Source of the DNA: Heloderma charlesbogerti
Lineage: Eukaryota; Chordata; Lepidosauria; Squamata; Helodermatidae
Assembly: GCA_026122225.1 (NCBI GenBank)
Contig: JANEZZ010003061.1
Location: forward strand, 4,960,001 to 5,024,000
Length of the DNA stretch: 64,000 bases
Direction: 5' to 3'
This document shows, piece after piece, positions 11,763-22,504 of the stretch (within the stretch, counting starts at the first letter, position 1; the number at the start of each line of letters is the position of its first letter). A model generated the notes under the pieces. That model was given only the letters and a program-made list of their open reading frames with translations, was not told where the DNA came from and did not search any database. Position numbers and translations under genes: made by a program.

Positions 11763-12613
11763 TGCCTCCTGTTAAAAAGGCAGTTTGCAGAGAAAAAACA
11801 AAACGTAAAACAAAATGAGTGCTTACCAGTCCCTCGTGCACACAGGGCTGTCTTAGTATAACTTAAAGGAGGCCACACCTTTCTTTAGTAAAGAAAGAAA
11901 AACAGTTTACTCACAAATCTTCTTTCACGTACAATGCAGGCACAGCATAGAGTTTCAAGAAAGTTTGTTCAGTCCACTTTGTGTTCCATGACACAGGCAG
12001 GAGCAAGAATGAGCTCCCAGCAATGATGGAAGGTCAGAGACAACGGCGGGGGGGGGGGAGGAAGGGGAGGAGCAACAAACCACACTGTAGGCTATACAGA
12101 TCCTAAGGCTAGCTATGTCCATAATGTCCATGCATTAACTAATGAACTGCAACACTGCCCCTTTCCTGTAACTTGCAGAGGAGGTTTGGGATGCTGGAGA
12201 AATTCAAGACGGACTAAAATGAGTTCAGATTTCTAAGAATCTGACCTGTTGAATCCGCTGTGGACTGACCTCTTCAGGCCATGTGGAGTCTGTGGACTTC
12301 CGGATCTTTTTTTTACTTTCCTGAAATTTATGCAAATGTATTTGTAGGAAAATACAGAAGTTTCTGCTGAGACTGGTAAATATACGCAGGGGAAAGATGA
12401 GTGGAATGGGGGACAACCTGCTAAATGTTACATACTAAGGTAAATTATGTAAATTGTTGCAAACCCTCTTTGGTAACTATTTGCATATGTTTCCACAACA
12501 AGAACAATTGAATGGACGACAGAACAAAAGGCGTATGACAATCACCAAAAAACAGATGGAGCAGATGTTACACAAGCTGTATATCCCTAGATGGGGTTGC
12601 AATATTCCCAACA
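11763..12613 (-). mobile_element. LTR-like repeat, minus strand, interrupted by a hAT-type element
   Basis: Same family as 26899-27832 and 63785-63861. Read on the minus strand it begins TGTTGGGAATATTGC (12613 backwards), is interrupted by the element at 12187-12589, and continues CTGCAAGTTACAGG, GGCAGTGTTGCAGTT, TTAATGCATGGACATTATGG and GACTGGTAAGCACTC, ending near CAGGAGGCAG. TG...CA-like ends and a single unit suggest a solo LTR, but no flanking duplication was found. Part of the same repeat reappears left of the BovB at about 9935-9957. Confidence 0.5.
12187..12589 (+). mobile_element. hAT-type non-autonomous element (TGGGATG..ATCCCTA family)
   Basis: Left end TGGGATGCTGGAGAAATTC, right end GTATATCCCTA. 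Body shares AATCCGCTGTGGACTGAC, GAGTCTGTGGACTT and ACAGAACAAAAGGCG with the element at 30528. Flanks AGGAGGTT and ATGGGGTT fit a decayed 8-bp target duplication. Removing the element rejoins the LTR-like repeat sequence (CTTGCAG..GAGGTTGCAATATTCCC). Confidence 0.6.
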
Positions 12614-12732
12614 ATTTGGTCCCTCCCTTAATAGATATATGTACCAAGTGTGTGCTGTACCACTGTTTCATCAGGAGGTTTTTCCAGCCTTAGGTGTGAG
12701 ACTGAAATAATTACATGCTTCAAAACTAAAGC

Positions 12733-12868
12733 ATGGGGTAGAGCCATTGCTCAGTGGTAGAACACATGCTTTGAATGCAGCAGATCTTAGGTTCAATGCC
12801 CGGCATCTCTAGTTAGGGCTAGGAAAGAGAAGTGCTGAAGAAATGCTGTCAGTCAGTGCAGGTTACTG
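12733..12868 (+). mobile_element. tRNA-derived SINE (tRNA-Ala-like head)
   Basis: A-box-like CATTGCTCAGTGGTAGAAC and B-box-like GGTTCAATGCC resemble a tRNA-Ala gene, with an anticodon-loop-like CTTTGAATG. The tRNA part is followed by GGCATCTCTAGTTAGGGCTAGG and CTGTCAGTCAGTGCAGG, shared with the SINEs at 43736 and 62821. Mismatches in the arms rule out a functional tRNA. Confidence 0.72.
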
Positions 12869-13180
12869 TAATGCGTTATATCATGAGGCTGCCCTTGAAA
12901 ATGGTTTGGAAGCTCCAACTAGTACAGAATTGGCTAGCTAGAATTCTGGCTAGTTTTGCCTAGATGGAGCCATTGGCAGCCCATTCACTTCTGAGCCCAA
13001 TACAATTTGGGGCCCAAATCTCTGAAGGAGGGCCTCCTCACATATCAGCCTGCCCCTGCATTCAGATAATCAGATCCAAAGACTGTACTTCCTTCTGTAA
13101 GAGAAGTACATTTATCAACTACAAAAGAGAGGGCCTTCTCTATGGTGGCTCCCCACCTTTGGGATGCCCTCCTGTGGTTT
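12862..13180 (+). mobile_element. L2-like LINE ORF2 C-terminal remnant
   Basis: A decayed frame reads YCNALYHEAAL, matching the DYCNALY..LP segment of L2-type ORF2. Near 13125-13165 comes GAGGGCCTTCTCTATGGTGGC, the RAFSMVAP motif region. Stops interrupt it. Confidence 0.5.
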
Positions 13181-13400
13181 AACTATGGGTTGTTAAGCAT
13201 GAACAACCTGGGAACAAAACCCATGGTTTGTTGTTGGGTTGTGCACTCTGGGTTGTTCATGGTTAACAACACGGAGTTAAACCACAGTGCAGGGTTCGCA
13301 CAAAATGACAACCCATGATTCAACAACAACCCGTACTCAACCTGTACTCTGGGTTGTCGTTATTTGTGAACCAGGTGACAACCCATTGTTTAATCAGCAC
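13181..13400. repeat. GGTTGT/ACAACC palindromic repeat
   Basis: Repeated inverted motifs (GGTTGTTAAGCATGAACAACC, GGTTGTTCATGGTTAACAAC, ACAACCCATGATTCAACAAC) give overlapping hairpins over about 200 bp. Likely a palindromic MITE relic; ends not resolved. Confidence 0.45.
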
Positions 13401-15240
13401 AAATGTCTAGTTTGGCTCTCGGTCATTGGATCTATAAATGAGCACGTGCAAGGAGGGTCAGTTCCATTATATTAGCCAAAGTAAAGTGGTGATAGATTTT
13501 GGACCATTAAAGGGCAGCAAATTGTCAATAATTTGCTTTATTATTATATTTTTACTACTGGGGGGCAGGGGAGGGGGAAATATCATTCACATCTTCTGCC
13601 TCAAGCACCAAAATATCTCAAGCAATCTCTGAATGCAACACAAGACATGTAAAGCTGCTGGGAGCTAGCTGTACATCATCAGATGTCCCTTAGAGGTTTT
13701 AAGAAGTCTCCAGGCAATAAACAATAAGAGACAATCATCCAGACGAGGTTATATTAGCCATATATGTGGTTCACAATTAGTGACACCTGCTCCATGCATG
13801 GTAAGTGATCACTGATAATATGTCAGCCCTCAAGGCTTTCTTGCACTGATGTAATGATACGATGGCCCCCACTTCATCTATTTAATTAGTATTAGTCATA
13901 TTCAGTCAAGGAGCTAGCCTATTCTGAATATTAATTTTTAACAGGAGAATAACATCTAGACATCCTTTTTAATTGGGTTTTCCTAATGAAATTTTAAATG
14001 AAAATTGCTCCATGTTCCTGAGAAGGACTCACATATTCTCATACAATACACAGTCTAAGAATTCCCTTCACCTTATTATGAGAGAGTGTAACTGAACAAA
14101 TTTTGATTGCATCTGCTGTAAATAGGATGTGGATTGACTATTTAAAGCATATGAATCAGCATAAATTGGAGTCTTTGTTGCGTTTCCATAGCACCCACCC
14201 ACAGTTAGAGACAGAATACTGGGCTGAGAACTAGTCTGTACAAACAGTGGATCACACTAGCCCTACTTGGCTATTCCCCCTCACAAAATTATTGATCGCA
14301 TGGGGCAGGGCATGTTGAGCTGGTCCCACCCCAACCACTGAGTCCCACTGTCCCCCCCATCTACTGTCCATGTGTTAGGGGATCACATCTCTAGAAGAGA
14401 GCCTGTTCTACATATGTGGGCTCCCCCTGTGGTGTGGTCCATTTTTCCATAGCTGTACTTCTTTTAAAATCATGCCATTATTGCAATAAAGCACAAATGC
14501 ACAAATGTCTCTTTAAAATAAAGCATAATCGCAAATAGAAAAATAAACTAAGGAATGAACAGGCTGAGGGACTGCTAAGATGGCAAGCAGGAGCCAGCCT
14601 CCTAAAAGGCTACAAGAGAACAGGAAAAACTTAAAGGGCTGATTAATAATGCCCATGACCAGGCCGCAACAGGAAATGACTAATGAAAAGGCCAAGAGAT
14701 GCAGGAGCTAAGGAGACCTTTGCTCAGTAGGACCTACCTCTAAGCAAACCTAGTAGGAGTTTGCCCACAGGGACCAGCATTGCGGGACTTCCACGGGACA
14801 TGGAAGATAACCCTATATGAAGTTCTGCACTGAGCCACCATTTTCATTCTGCTTCTTGCTGTTTTGTAGGTGCCGATGTTTCAGTAGCACTAAAGGGCCC
14901 TGGTATGAAAGTAACCACTTTGAAGCGCTCTTGTCCAGGAACAGTTTTACCATATGATCTGTGGTTTTTATAGACTGGCTCTGAGCGGATCATTTTCTGG
15001 TCAAATAGTTGTATGCCACTATAAACCAGATTGCATTCTTGTGTCATGGATTCTGTTACTTCCAACAAGAACACAGGATACATAAGGCACTAAGGACACT
15101 GAGGCTGGAGAAATGTTACCTTCTTTCCAAACCTAAAAAGCTTCAACGAATAGGTTAATAACATTAACCACCAAGTGAATCTAGGTTTACAAACTATTCG
15201 ATGTGGCACCCATTCCTGGAGATGTAAGAACTGGCTGTGG
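13401..15240. other. No recognisable gene; one unexplained minus-strand ORF
   Basis: Mostly unique-looking, AT-rich. A minus-strand open frame of 79 codons (15083-14844: MYPVFLLEVTESMTQEC...) is less low-complexity than its neighbours and could be a pseudogene scrap, but I do not recognise the family. Confidence 0.4.
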
Positions 15241-15244
15241 TGAC

Positions 15245-15835
15245 ACACATGCCTCCGTTACATCCCATTTAACAGGCTCTGTGTGGTGTTGCCTTTGAAA
15301 ACTGTTCAGGAACTTCAGCTGGTCCAGAATGCTGTGGTCAGACTGTTAGGCAGGTTATAAGGAATATGTGACTCCCTTGATTATAAAGCTTCACTGGCTA
15401 CTAGTCTGTTTCCAGGTGCAATTTAAAGTGCTGGTTATGTCTGCTAAAGCTCTATACAGCTTGGGATCAGGCTACCTGAAATATCACCTTCTCCCATACA
15501 AGCCTGCCCTGCTTTCAAGGAGGCCCTTCTCTTGGTCCCACTGCCATCAGATGCACATTTAGTGAGCACATGAAAGAGGGAACTCTGGAACTCCCTGTCG
15601 AGGGGCGTCAGGCTAACTCCATCGCTGTTGTCCTTCCACTGGCAGGTAAAGATGTTTTTATGCAGACAGGCTTTGGATTTTTAGGCTGACTTGTTCACTT
15701 AAATAGGTTTAAACTGGTGGGTGCTGTTTATTTCTCTTTTTTATGGTTGTGTTTTTATGTGATTTGTTTTTATGTTTTAATTATAATTCTGTATTTTATC
15801 TTGCATTTTATTGTTGCTAGCTGCCCTGATTTGTA
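15245..15835 (+). mobile_element. L2-like LINE ORF2 C-terminus and 3' UTR
   Basis: Frame fragments include a CAGCTGGTCCAGAATGC block (LQLVQNA), then HWLLVCFQVQFKVLV and ALYSLGSGYLKYHLLPYKP at 15368-15540, then a WNSLP-like block near 15580. The 3' UTR is T-rich and ends near GGAAAAGGAGGATCTAAATGCAATCAG. Typical order for L2-clade 3' ends; frameshifted. Confidence 0.6.
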
Positions 15836-16161
15836 GTGGAAAAGGAGGATCTAAATGCAATCAGTCAGTCAAATCATACAATTGGCCTTAACACATGCCT
15901 CCTGAGGCGAATGGAGGGAAGGGATAACAGAGGACATGGTTTGCTCGCACAGCGGAAAAAGTATTTCCCAAGCAAAGATGAAACGGGCAAGTGAAGAGAA
16001 AGCAAAAGCCTTATTCTTCTATTTCCATAATTTGATTTTTATTATCAGCACAAAAACCAGGCCATTGAGATATTTAAAAACAATGAAGTTGCACTTCCAT
16101 TTGGATTTCAAAAGATGGCGCTTAACAGCAAGATACTATAGTCTAAATAAATTTAATAAAA

Positions 16162-16262
16162 AGGAATCTTATGGTACCTACCTACTGCATTTAAAGACTG
16201 ATTACAGGATAGGCTTTTGTGGATTGGAGTCCACTTTATCAAATGCAGAAGTATTATCTTCA
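16162..16262 (+). repeat. MITE-like repeat (TGGAGTCCAC/ATCAAATGCA type)
   Basis: Contains AAAGACTGATTACAGG, ATAGGCTTTTGTGGATTGG and AGTCCACTTTATCAAATGC, aligned with 58929-59078 and the 6796 copy. Confidence 0.45.
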
Positions 16263-16274
16263 GCTGGCAAATAA

Positions 16275-16352
16275 ACACACACGCGCACACAGACATGCAC
16301 ACACAGAGAGGGAGAGAAATATAGAAAAAGTGCAGACAGACACACAGGCCAA
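16275..16352. repeat. CA/GA-rich simple repeat
   Basis: Imperfect ACACACACGCGCACACAGAC followed by GAGAGGGAGAGA-type purine repeats. Confidence 0.7.
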
Positions 16353-16429
16353 AAGACCATTTATTACAAGAGGGGCAGTCTATGAAATGTTTATGCAAAG
16401 CTCAGATGTGGACAGGTTAAGCACAGTGA

Positions 16430-17390
16430 CATTTTTTCTTCTCTTTTTCTTTTTTACATTTCCATACTGCCCAATAGCCAAAGCTCTCTGGGCTAGGGAT
16501 GGCGGAGAATTCCGCCACGGACTCCAGTGATGCCGGATTCTTTAGAATTCCGCCACGGACTACCCCCCCGCCACCCCCGAAATCCCCCCCCGGCCGCTGC
16601 CGGGCTGCTGCGGCCGCAAATGGCGGCCATTGTAGTGGCCGCCATTTGCGTCCCTGCTAGACTGTGATAGGCTACGTAAGTATCTACGTGACCTATCACG
16701 GCAAAAGGCACAGACGCAAATGGTGTAGCAGCCTCATTTGTGTCCCTGCCTTTTGCCGTGATAGGCTATGTACATACTTACGTAGCCTATCATGGCTTGG
16801 CAGGGACGCAAATGGTAGCCGGTGTAGCGGCTGCCATTTACGGCTGCAGCCCGGCTGCAGCTGGAAGTCCAGCTGCGGCCGGGGAGGAGTCGGGGGGGAG
16901 GGACGGATCGCCTCCCCCCCCCGCAGACCCCAGCACACTGAACCGGATCACCTCCCCCTCCTGCGGACCCCAGTGGACGGAGGTAAGTGGGGTTTCGTAC
17001 ACCCCTACTCTGGGCTCTTCACAACCATAAAATACAACAACACGGTAAAACATCATATAAAGCTTTTAAAAGTTGAAAGATCTTTAAGCTACAATAACGT
17101 ATTTAAAAACAACAGAAACCGAAGGATTAAAATGCCTGGGAGTATAAGGTCTTCACCTGGTGCTGAAACAATCACAGTGTAGGCACCAGGCGAGCTCCTC
17201 TAGGAAGGGGATCCCACAATCAGGTTGCCACCACTGAAAAGCCCCTCTCTTTAGGTCCTCTCCATTTTCCTCAGGTGTTGTGGCAGAGACTATCCCACTG
17301 CTAGCATTGAAGTAAGTTTCAACCACCAGTCCAGCTAGCTTCTGTCTTGGGCCAGCTCTGGAAACTGGATACCACAAGGCGCATAACCTG
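16430..17390 (-). mobile_element. L2-like LINE 3' end, minus strand, split by a hAT-type element
   Basis: Left part is a T-rich tail plus CATACTGCCCAATAGCCAAAG. It resumes after the insertion as TCTTCACAACCATAAAATAC and continues to the decayed ORF2 end (GCCACCACTGAAAAGCCC near 17235, the SVVAP-equivalent block read in reverse). The insertion is 16494-17007 with an exact 8-bp duplication. Confidence 0.6.
16494..17007 (+). mobile_element. hAT-type non-autonomous element with palindromic core (copy 1)
   Basis: 514 bp, flanked by exact 8-bp duplications CTCTGGGC at 16486-16493 and 17008-17015. Termini TAGGGATGGCGGAGAATTCC and GTTTCGTACACCCCTA. The core carries two tandem copies of a palindrome built on GATAGGCTACGTA..TACGTAGCCTATC (near 16667-16700 and 16759-16795). 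These alternate with GACGCAAATGG modules and CpG-rich GGCGGCC blocks. 8-bp duplications and TAGGG/CCCTA ends fit the hAT superfamily; no transposase ORF. Confidence 0.82.
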
Positions 17391-17569
17391 GCAAGAGAAC
17401 AAGCAGTTCCTTTCTTCCATATAAAAAGCCTCCCTTCCTGTCTACCTTTGCTAGTTATAATGGGACAGCTGACAACTCAGGTTGCCAATGCTTGATACTT
17501 GGCAGGTACTCTTCCCATATGTACCTGGACCTGGAGATCTTATTTGGAGGCCTTTTTTCTAAGTGCCCC

Positions 17570-17915
17570 CACTAGATGATGTGTGGTAGGTGGCTACCCG
17601 TGATAGGGCCTTTTCAATGGCACCCCCTCCAGTGGAACGCCCTCTCCAGAGAGGCTGGTGCCAACATTGTCATTTTTTCAGTACCAGGTAAAGACCTCTT
17701 TTTATTTTCACCAGGGCTTTGAAATCTTTGGCCACATTGATTTATTCTCTGCTCTTTGTGTTTTAAGTGGCATTCTTGTTTTATTGTGACTTTTTATTTT
17801 GCTTTCAAGGTTTTTATTAACACTTGCTTTGTTTTCTGTTGTAAGCCATTTGGAAAACCGTTTGTTATGGGGAGCCCTATAAATGCTCTTAATAAAATGA
17901 ATGAATAAATCAAAC
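17570..17915 (+). mobile_element. L2-like LINE 3' end
   Basis: CGTGATAGGGCCTTTTCAATG and CCAGTGGAACGCCCTC correspond to the RAFS..AP..WNAL block. GGTAAAGACCTCTTTTTATT follows, then a T-rich 3' UTR ending near CTATAAATGC..AATAAATGAATG. Confidence 0.55.
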
Positions 17916-18035
17916 AATATGGATAAAAGCCAGAGCCAGGGCAAAAGCTGGGTACCTATGGCTGAAGAACTGTCACAATTGGTGCATCATGGGCGAAGTC
18001 TGACAAAATACAAAGTTTCCTGCTTCATACTCTAA

Positions 18036-18471
18036 GGGCGCAATCCTATGGCCGCTAGGCAGTGGCTGGACAGCCATAGGATTATTCGGTTTTCGGGAGC
18101 ATGGGCTCTGAGGTCAGTTCCCAGAAAACCACCTCCCCACCCCCGCCACCTTGTAGGCAGTGTGAATTGTCTCAGGCTCCATGTGCATAAGAGCAGCATG
18201 CAGCAGGAGGAAAGGAGACATTCCCAGGGAGGGGAGGGGCGAGGACCTCAGAAGGGCCAGTACCACGCTTCCTATGCATCGTCCAGCCACCTCCCCTCTC
18301 CCCGACTCTGAAGCACTATGGCTAGACAGCCGAAATTGGCCGTCTAGCCACAAATGCAGGGTGGCCGGAGTGCAGAGGCAAAGATCCCCTCCGAGCTCTG
18401 CCCACCCTACATTGGACAGGCAGTTGCCTCTGAGTTCAGAGGTGACTGCCTATCCCCATAGGGTTGCTCCC
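18036..18471 (+). mobile_element. PIF/Harbinger-type MITE, large family (copy 2)
   Basis: 436 bp; starts GGGCGCAATCCTATGGCC after TAA (18033-18035) and ends CATAGGGTTGCTCCC before TAG (18472-18474), one mismatch from a TAA duplication. Interior shares TTCCCAGAAAACC and the CTAGACAGCCG/CGTCTAGCC inverted pair with the copies at 4957 and 34511. Confidence 0.68.
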
Positions 18472-18529
18472 TAGCTTTGGTTGTTGAATTGAACATGGTC
18501 TCCCAAGCTGGGCCAGTGAAATACTAAGA

Positions 18530-18660
18530 CAGCCTTCCCCAACCTGGTACCCTGTGAACATTTTGTCCAGGTGTTGTGGACTTCAATCCCCATGGTCCCC
18601 AGCCAGCATAGCCAATGGTCAGGAGTGCTGGGAGTTGTAGTCCAAAACATCTGAGAAAGG
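18530..18660. mobile_element. Palindromic MITE (CAGCCTTCCCCAACCTGGT family)
   Basis: Arms CAGCCTTCCCCAACCTGGTA and, inverted, a decayed equivalent. The centre is CCCAGCCAGCATAGCCAATG and GGGAGTTGTAGTCCAAAACA. About seven copies of this family lie in the window. Confidence 0.6.
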
Positions 18661-18914
18661 GCACACTGGGTAGTTGGCAGGAGCCTTATCACCCAATACC
18701 TGTTCCAAAATCACTCCGTAGACCAGAAACGTATCTCGCTGTCCAGGAAAACTGCTGAGAGAGCTACAGGGCCCTGCGAGGACATGGAGCTCTGAGACAC
18801 ACAGAGAGTGGCCATTCGCCCATCGCCAAAAAAGAGAAAATGCATCACCAAAAAGAGGACTAAAGAGGGCACTGCTCTTCATATGCAAATGTATATGTGT
18901 AGGTGCAATTTTAG

Positions 18915-19183
18915 AAATTATAACTATTGTTTAGTTAGAAATACAATATATTTCACCATAGCGGAGAAGACCGACGGGGTGGCTTGTGTGCCTGCCGCCA
19001 GGCGCTGTGGGGCCCTTCTACTGAAGGGCCCTGCTGCTCTCCCTCCTGATGGTCCTTTGACTTCAAACCAGACTTGGATTGGGCAGCCCATCAGACAGAG
19101 GACACCCTCAGATGGAGGGGTGTCCTCTGCCAGCTCTCCCAAAGGCAGGACTACCCTCTACAAAGTAGGCCACCTGGACACCC
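18915..19183. repeat. Unclassified interspersed repeat, copy 2
   Basis: Diverged relative of 3222-3465: GAAATACAATATATTTCACC, TTGGATTGGGCAGCCCATCA and GTAGGCCACCTGGACACCC occur in the same order. Confidence 0.4.
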
Positions 19184-20105
19184 TAGATTCCGAGAGGCAT
19201 AAAGTCCAGATGGCCCCTAAATTTGCAGGCATTGCAATGTGGCTGCTTCCTTTCTCTCTCCCAGCCCCATTTACACGGTAAACAGGCCTTGGCTAGGGCA
19301 GAGCATCCTGTGCCAGGATGTCAGGGAATACGTGCTGTCCACCACTATGAGTGTGTTACTGTGTGTGCAAGCAGGCAGAGGAGTCCCATCCAGAGAAACG
19401 CAGGAGAGGAATCCAGCAGTGTCCTGCTGCCCTCAGCCAGGAGGAAGGGCTTCCTATATTCTTTTCCCTCCAGTCCAGCATGCACGTAGCATGCAGAGCA
19501 GCAGGTAGGCCTGTTCAGCTTCCAGTTCCGGCACATACCATACATCGCTCCACACAAAAATGTAAAGACTTTATCCAAATAAATCCCAAGTTCTCTGAGA
19601 CATGTGAACTAGAGAGATAAGGTTATTTTTGGAGCACTGGATGGGAGTGGAGGAAAAAGTAAGAATTACAGAGATGGGTTATAAAACATTGGATGTTTTG
19701 TTTTGTGAGAAGGGAAGAAGCATAGCCGTCAATACCTTTAAAAAAAAAATTTGTCCCAAAGTTTGTTGAGTAACTTCTCAGAAACTCATTTGGCACCTTT
19801 TCAAAATGAATTTCTGGGTGTTGCATGGTCTTCCTGACTGCAGGGAAAAACAATGCATCCCACGGAATCAAAGAAACAGCAGCATCAAAGGAAGTCTAGG
19901 CACAAGGGAGTCAATTTTGCCTGCCACTGGAAGTTTATTCAGAAATTTAGAGGAAAATGGAAGACACCTCATCAAAGATGATCAAGATGTAAAAAGCTGA
20001 ACAGCTAGCCCTTTGGCACAAAGGGTGGGAAGGAAATATGCTGATCCTCTGCATTATGTGCTCTACATGGAAGAACCGTACAGGATCCCAAAACTTGTAT
20101 TATTT
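19184..20105. other. No recognisable gene or repeat
   Basis: Unique-looking sequence. Overlapping short ORFs in several frames around 19220-19620 have no domain signature. Confidence 0.4.
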
Positions 20106-20107
20106 GG

Positions 20108-20195
20108 GATTGTATCCAATGTTAGTCCTATTTAGAGTAGACCCGTTGAAATTAATGGGACTTCAGCTAGGCTAATATTGGATACAGTCCTTGGT
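20108..20195. repeat. Palindromic MITE remnant (GTAGACCCGTTGAAATTAATGG type)
   Basis: GGATTGTATCCAATGTTAG is mirrored by CTAATATTGGATACAGTCC, with AGTAGACCCGTTGAAATTAA in the middle: a decayed short palindromic element. Confidence 0.5.
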
Positions 20196-20567
20196 TAGCA
20201 ACTACTTCTGCAATACCGTCATTTGGGGGAGGGGACAGAGAATAGTGGCCCAGGCTGCCACCATACCCCAGAGTGGACTGCCAGAAAATCTAGGATTGCC
20301 AACTTATTTTAAAACAAATGGCAGATCTGCTCTTGTGCTTTTTATCTAGAAACCAGCAGTGAAGTTTTTCACAGCATGGAGAGAAACGTGGTCAGACATC
20401 AGCTAATCTGTACACATCAAGCTGCTGCTAAAAGCACAACTTATAGGGGTTGGTTTGAATGCTGGCAACACCAGCAAGTCCTGTTGCCAAGCTCACATCT
20501 TGCCTGGTTAACAAAACAAAACAAAGTGAAGAGGAGATCAGGAAGGATCAAGCTAATTAAGGCTGCC

Positions 20568-20640
20568 ATCCTATACATACTTACTAGGGAGTAAGGGGGA
20601 CTTACTTGAAGGGGGACTTACTTCTGAGTAAACATGCTGA
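20568..20640. repeat. Palindromic MITE remnant (TTACTTCTGAGTAAACATG type)
   Basis: GCCATCCTATACATACTTAC, then GACTTACTTCTGAGTAAACATG: same family as 36179 and 56540. A short internal duplication of GGGGGACTTACTT is present. Confidence 0.5.
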
Positions 20641-20673
20641 ATTGCTTTGCTACCTGAGAAAAAGGAAATCTAT

Positions 20674-20770
20674 GCACGAACATAAGAAGAACCTTGCTGG
20701 ATCAGATCAAAGGTCCATCTCCTCCAGCATCTTGTGTTCTAGAATGACCAACCAGGATAGGATCTATAGT
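20674..20770 (-). mobile_element. CR1-type LINE tail fragment (TTCTTATG subfamily), minus strand
   Basis: GAACATAAGAAGAACCTTGC..GGATCAGATCAAAGGTCC is the reverse complement of the 3' end seen at 3140-3208. Confidence 0.65.
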
Positions 20771-20805
20771 GGAGGGCCTTTCATTTGTGTGGCACCTCGG
20801 AGCCA

Positions 20806-21180
20806 GAATTTATTTATTTATTACACTTCTATACCTCCCAATAGCTGAAGCTCTTTGGGTGGTTTGCAACAATCAAAACCATATAATACAGCATGATAGA
20901 ACAAGTGTGTCCGTGTGAGTGTGTGTGTGTGTGTGTGTTTTAAATTAAACTACTATATAAAATCAAAGTAAAAATCAGCAGCAGTGTAAAGTTTTAAAAA
21001 TACAATAACAGGTTTAAAACAACAAAAACTAAGGATGCAATCCAATGCATGTTTAGACAGAAAAAGTCCTACAACTCCCCAACATAGCTGGCTGGGGAAT
21101 GCTGGGAGTTGTAGGACTTTTTTTCTGTCTAAACATGCATAGGATTGCACCCTAAATTTCAAACACAATTGCTACTCTGC
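20806..21180 (-). mobile_element. L2-like LINE 3' tail with nested MITE
   Basis: TTTATTTATTACACTTCTATACC..CCCAATAGCTGAAGCTC is the same 3' UTR block as at 16450 and 25805. A GT microsatellite is at about 20916-20938. The MITE 21033-21152 is inserted. Confidence 0.5.
21033..21152 (+). mobile_element. PIF/Harbinger-type MITE, short family (copy 2)
   Basis: 120 bp, flanked by TAA at 21030-21032 and 21153-21155. Termini GGATGCAATCCAATGCATG and GCATAGGATTGCACCC. Long hairpin: GACAGAAAAAGTCCTACAAC against GTTGTAGGACTTTTTTTCTG. Confidence 0.82.
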
Positions 21181-22500
21181 AGAGCACATTTGTTTACAGG
21201 TGTGTAAAAGCTGCACACAGATGAGCGCATGTGAGTTGACAGGCAACTGCAGATCACCTTCCTGCATTGCCTTGGATCAGTATTCAAAATGGTATCGCAG
21301 TGTGTTCATAAACAGAGCACAAGAGACTAAAAGGTGCTTGGGCTGCATGACCCAAAATATTTTTCCTCAGAAGTAAGGAGGGCATGGGGTTTACTCCCAA
21401 GAACGTGTGCATGGAATTGCAGTCTTAGGGCCAAGCAACATGTATGGTAAACATGTCACTTGCAGTTGTGTGGGGCTGGGAGGTTTAACCCTTTCTTCAG
21501 GCACCACTGTCCCAGTGAAAATCTTCCCACCACTGAAGCTGCTATTTGCAGTATGGGATGAAAGCTCCCATTAATGTCAATGAGTGTTTCCCTCCCATGA
21601 TAAATAGCAGCTTTGGCGGGGGAGGTTGTTGGGACTGTCATTCCCCCTTTCCCCATGCATCCTGACAGCCTCTCCCGCTGGTCTGCTATGCTGAGCTTTT
21701 CTACATGAGGCATTTGTTGTACACGCATCATTCCGTACTCATAGTTGTTTATGGGTCCTTTAGACAACATCATGACCCTCCAGTTTCACTTCTGTTTGTA
21801 AACAGCACTTACGACAAGGCTTGTTTGTTTTAAGAGCAGGTAAAATGGGGTATTATTTCTGATGGCAAAAGAAAGCGCAATTTCCTCCAGTGTATTTGTG
21901 CTATTCCACTATACCACTGCGCCATCTAGAAGTTATGTAGCAGATCAGTAAGTTATCCACCCTCATTACCTATCATCTGCAGATAGGTATGAGGTCCCGG
22001 GGTAGCTTACTGTGTTGTCTGTTGGGTGCTCCGTAGGTAAATTCGGCCGCTCCATGGATAAATGGCAGCAACCATAGAGACAACCGCCTAGAGTGCCCAG
22101 AAGTTCCGATGACATTCTAGCCCATGCGGCCAAACTGTATGGTCACAGTTACATAGCAATGGCTGGAACAGCCAGCGCAACCCTGTTCCCACCATGGTGT
22201 CCACTGGGATATGTGGCTGCAGCAGCAGGAGGGTGACAAGGGTCCCACAGAGCAGGGATGGGTAAGGGAACCACATTGCCCTGTGTGGTTCCATGGTCAT
22301 GGGGGGGAGGAATAACATGGTTTTCCTACTCCTCCCTGCAGCATGGTTCTGCTACCTACCCTCCCTTAGTGATTGTGTGAACAGGCCCAGTGAGACAAAC
22401 CCTATAAAATCCTGGGCAGGTTAGCTTGCCACCTGTTCTCACTGTGGGAAGAGGAAAGGCACCCACCTGCCCAGAGACCCGAGGCCCTTGGGGCAACACC
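21181..22500. other. No recognisable gene
   Basis: One weak short-palindrome MITE trace near 21355-21420 (CTCAGAAGTAAGG, TTTACTCCCAAG). Otherwise unique-looking. Short minus-strand ORFs (21456-21773, 22088-22318) have no recognisable domain. Confidence 0.4.
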
Positions 22501-22504
22501 CCAT

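Noticed and set aside
18808..19620. Overlapping ORFs of 80-157 codons
   Set aside because: Multiple frames on both strands are open at once, with no domain; part overlaps an interspersed repeat.
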